A stretch of DNA of 64,000 nt from Balanoglossus misakiensis. Lineage: Eukaryota > Hemichordata. The DNA lies in assembly GCA_040954595.2 (NCBI GenBank), contig CM082591.2, positions 2,480,001-2,544,000 on the forward strand, given 5' to 3'. Of the stretch, positions 62,271 through 64,000 are shown in pieces; positions within the stretch are counted from its first letter, which is position 1, and each line of letters begins with the position of its first letter. A program made the position numbers and the translations under genes. Below the pieces are notes generated by a model that ran no database searches, had not been told where the DNA came from, and saw only the letters and a list, made by a program, of their open reading frames with translations.

Positions 62271-62617
62271 GTCATAGTGGTGTCAATCAATTGGGTGGTG
62301 TTTTCGTCAACGGCAGGCCATTACCGGACTCAACCAGACAGAAAATCGTAGAACTTGCCCACAGCGGTGCCCGGCCATGCGATATCTCCCGAATTCTCCA
62401 AGTGTCGAACGGATGTGTTAGCAAAATTTTGGGCAGGTACTACGAGACGGGGTCCATCCGGCCCCGGGCGATCGGAGGCAGCAAGCCCCGCGTGGCCACG
62501 CCGAGTGTCGTCGGTAAAATCGCACAGTATAAGCGCGAATGCCCCTCCATATTCGCCTGGGAGATCAGGGATCGTCTTCTACAGGAGGGAGTTTGCACGC
62601 AGGACAACATCCCCAGC
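62271..62617 (+). CDS. Pax6: Pax6 paired-box exon (paired domain residues 1 to about 116)
   Basis: This exon encodes most of a paired domain, the bipartite DNA-binding domain of the Pax6 transcription factor that controls eye and anterior nervous system development in bilaterians. The frame reads (S/G)[16 protein letters not shown], then the PAI helices ([19 protein letters not shown]), the linker ([18 protein letters not shown]) and the start of the RED half ([19 protein letters not shown]), ending at DNIPS. Ile42, Gln44 and Asn47 are present, the trio that separates Pax6 from Pax2/5/8. The acceptor is a pyrimidine-rich tract ending in TTGGCAG and the donor is AGC|GTAAGT. Entry is phase 1 and exit is phase 0, as at the ends of human exons 5 and 6. 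The length of 347 nt equals vertebrate exons 5 (131) plus 6 (216), so no intron follows Gln44. The next exon should begin with Val-Ser-Ser-Ile-Asn and lies outside the window. No stop or frameshift is seen. Confidence 0.97.
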
Positions 62618-64000
62618 GTAAGTTTAAACACTTTTCTTTTCTTTCATTTAAATGTCCACAAATCAAACCTTCAATTTTCTTTTTCTCTATCTATATGGTG
62701 GACCTGAATCAGGACTCGAAAAGTTCACCTATGCCAGTCAAGAAGACAAGTTAACCTAACTCTACAAGTTAGCTCTCACCCTCCTGAAAACGATACAATG
62801 TATATACTTTTAAAAATCATCATACATTATCGGCGCGATCTCTTGCTATAGTTTACAATGACTGTTTTTCTGTGGTTTGCGGGAAAATTCCATTGCCCCT
62901 TTGTAAAGTTCCCATACAGTAATAAATTAACGAGTGCTTCTCACAGCCTGTTTGTAGATAGAATGTGCGAATATGATGACAGTGACGTCATTTATGGTAC
63001 GTACTGGAAAGTAGCTCTATGCTATGCACAGGGTGTGAACAGAGCACTGGGAACCAATCAGGCAGAAGAATGAACCGTGACTCATGACGCACAAGAGCAG
63101 GCTTTGTTCCTTTAAGACAAATGTGTAAACTTCGATTAATTGCGAGTCAGATTAAGCTGTTGTGTGTTTTACATTTATCGTCGACTTTTGTTAAAAGGAA
63201 TATTACAACGAACGATACCTGCCCGTCTTATTTGCACCCCCCCCTCCTACCACAAATTATTACAACATATTATTTTTAATACAGTGCAAACTTGATTTGA
63301 GGGACAACTACGAGAGCTGAGATAATTGTTTCTTGGGAAGTTGTCTTCCCACTTTCCGTGAAACTTCATGTCAGAACGACACGCACAGTCGTTATGAATT
63401 GATTTTCGAGCGGGAAAAAATAATAACAGTATCGAGATACTTTGTTTGTCAACAATTTCCAATTTGCAATGAAATGCTTGCCACTTCTCAATAACGCACA
63501 AACGACTTCGAAGCCCCCAACAACAAAAGATAATCGCGTCGTTGACTTACTGTATTGATCTTTTGAAACCCTTTCTTTGAGAAATAAATGTGTTGCCTGC
63601 TATGAATAATACACCGATGAGACAAAAAACCTTCACGCTGTGAATGCGAAACAGATTTCTTAAAACCTGAGAAATGTTCTTTAGGTAACTTCGGGAAAAG
63701 TCCTTTAGGCGAGCATTGTTTTTTTGTCGTTTTCTTAACCTGGCGGTCGGTTTCACCATGCTTTGGGATAAACGGGGTCGGCTTAATCTCCCGATGACTG
63801 CGTCAATATACTCATGTAATCTTCACGAATGCGTGAACGCAAGTCAAGGGTGCCGGGGAGCCCCAACCCGTGGTCAGAAAAGCGTGCAACCTTCATTGTC
63901 AGGAAGCTTCGCGTTTAAGAGATACGAAGCCGAGACTTAGGCCAGAGGGAGAGTGAGGGAGAGAGAGCCCCTGAAGGGGGACCAAAAATCAACCTCGGAA
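62618..64000 (+). other. Pax6: 5' part of the Pax6 intron after the paired-box exon
   Basis: The intron begins with GTAAGT at 62618 and reaches the window edge. I found no exon starting with the expected Val-Ser-Ser-Ile-Asn-Arg in any frame. A perfect TGACGTCA lies at 62983-62990 and a C8 run at 63237-63244. The open frames at 62858-63073 and 63716-63940 are not recognised. Confidence 0.8.

Noticed and set aside
62395-62410. Possible cryptic intron at the vertebrate exon 5/6 position (CAA|GTG)
   Set aside because: The frame is continuous and no GTRAGT donor or pyrimidine tract is present there.
1-64000. Search for bacterial-type features, CRISPR arrays, intact transposase or reverse transcriptase genes, rRNA and known microRNA seeds
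   Set aside because: None seen by eye. The window is animal nuclear DNA.

Overview
The window is nuclear DNA of a bilaterian animal and carries the 5' end of a Pax6 (eyeless-type) gene on the + strand, with about 47 kb of its upstream flank. The anchor is a 347-nt exon at 62271-62617 that encodes residues 1 to about 116 of a Pax6-class paired domain. It has intact splice sites and the Pax6-diagnostic residues Ile42, Gln44 and Asn47. A separate upstream exon supplies the start codon (ATG 47613, peptide MPHK plus a split Gly codon) with a phase-1 donor that fits the paired-box exon. The joined N-terminus reads [14 protein letters not shown], the form seen in invertebrate Pax6/eyeless proteins. 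CpG dinucleotides are common, and the paired box is not split at the vertebrate exon 5/6 position, so the source is probably an invertebrate. I cannot name the phylum. The linker, homeodomain and C-terminal region lie beyond base 64000.

Layout. 1-46.9 kb: no protein-coding gene that I can identify. It looks like a regulatory gene desert with simple repeats, poly-G/C tracts, small tandem duplications, a tRNA-derived SINE-like element (about 44.49-44.70 kb), clusters of homeodomain, POU and ATTGAT sites, and one well-formed orphan core promoter with a possible first exon at 21.48-21.69 kb. 46.9-47.6 kb: likely main Pax6 promoter (TATA-like box plus initiator), a short noncoding exon 1, a 378-bp intron and exon 2 with the start codon. 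47.6-62.3 kb: the 14.6-kb first coding intron. It contains two places where an alternative Pax6 start exon with the right splice phase could exist (53.65-54.15 kb and 55.4-55.54 kb), an unidentified 150-codon open frame (61.28-61.73 kb) and a second tRNA-like element next to the paired-box exon. 62.6-64.0 kb: start of the next intron.

The parts that work together are the promoter, the alternative 5' exons and the paired-box exon of Pax6. The long flank presumably holds enhancers. Three short words are strongly over-represented across the window: the CRE palindrome TGACGTCA, the E2F-like word GGCGGGAA, and TCGTCTG. The last two sometimes form one compact unit. Counts and expected values are my own reading by eye and rough arithmetic, assuming about 41% GC.
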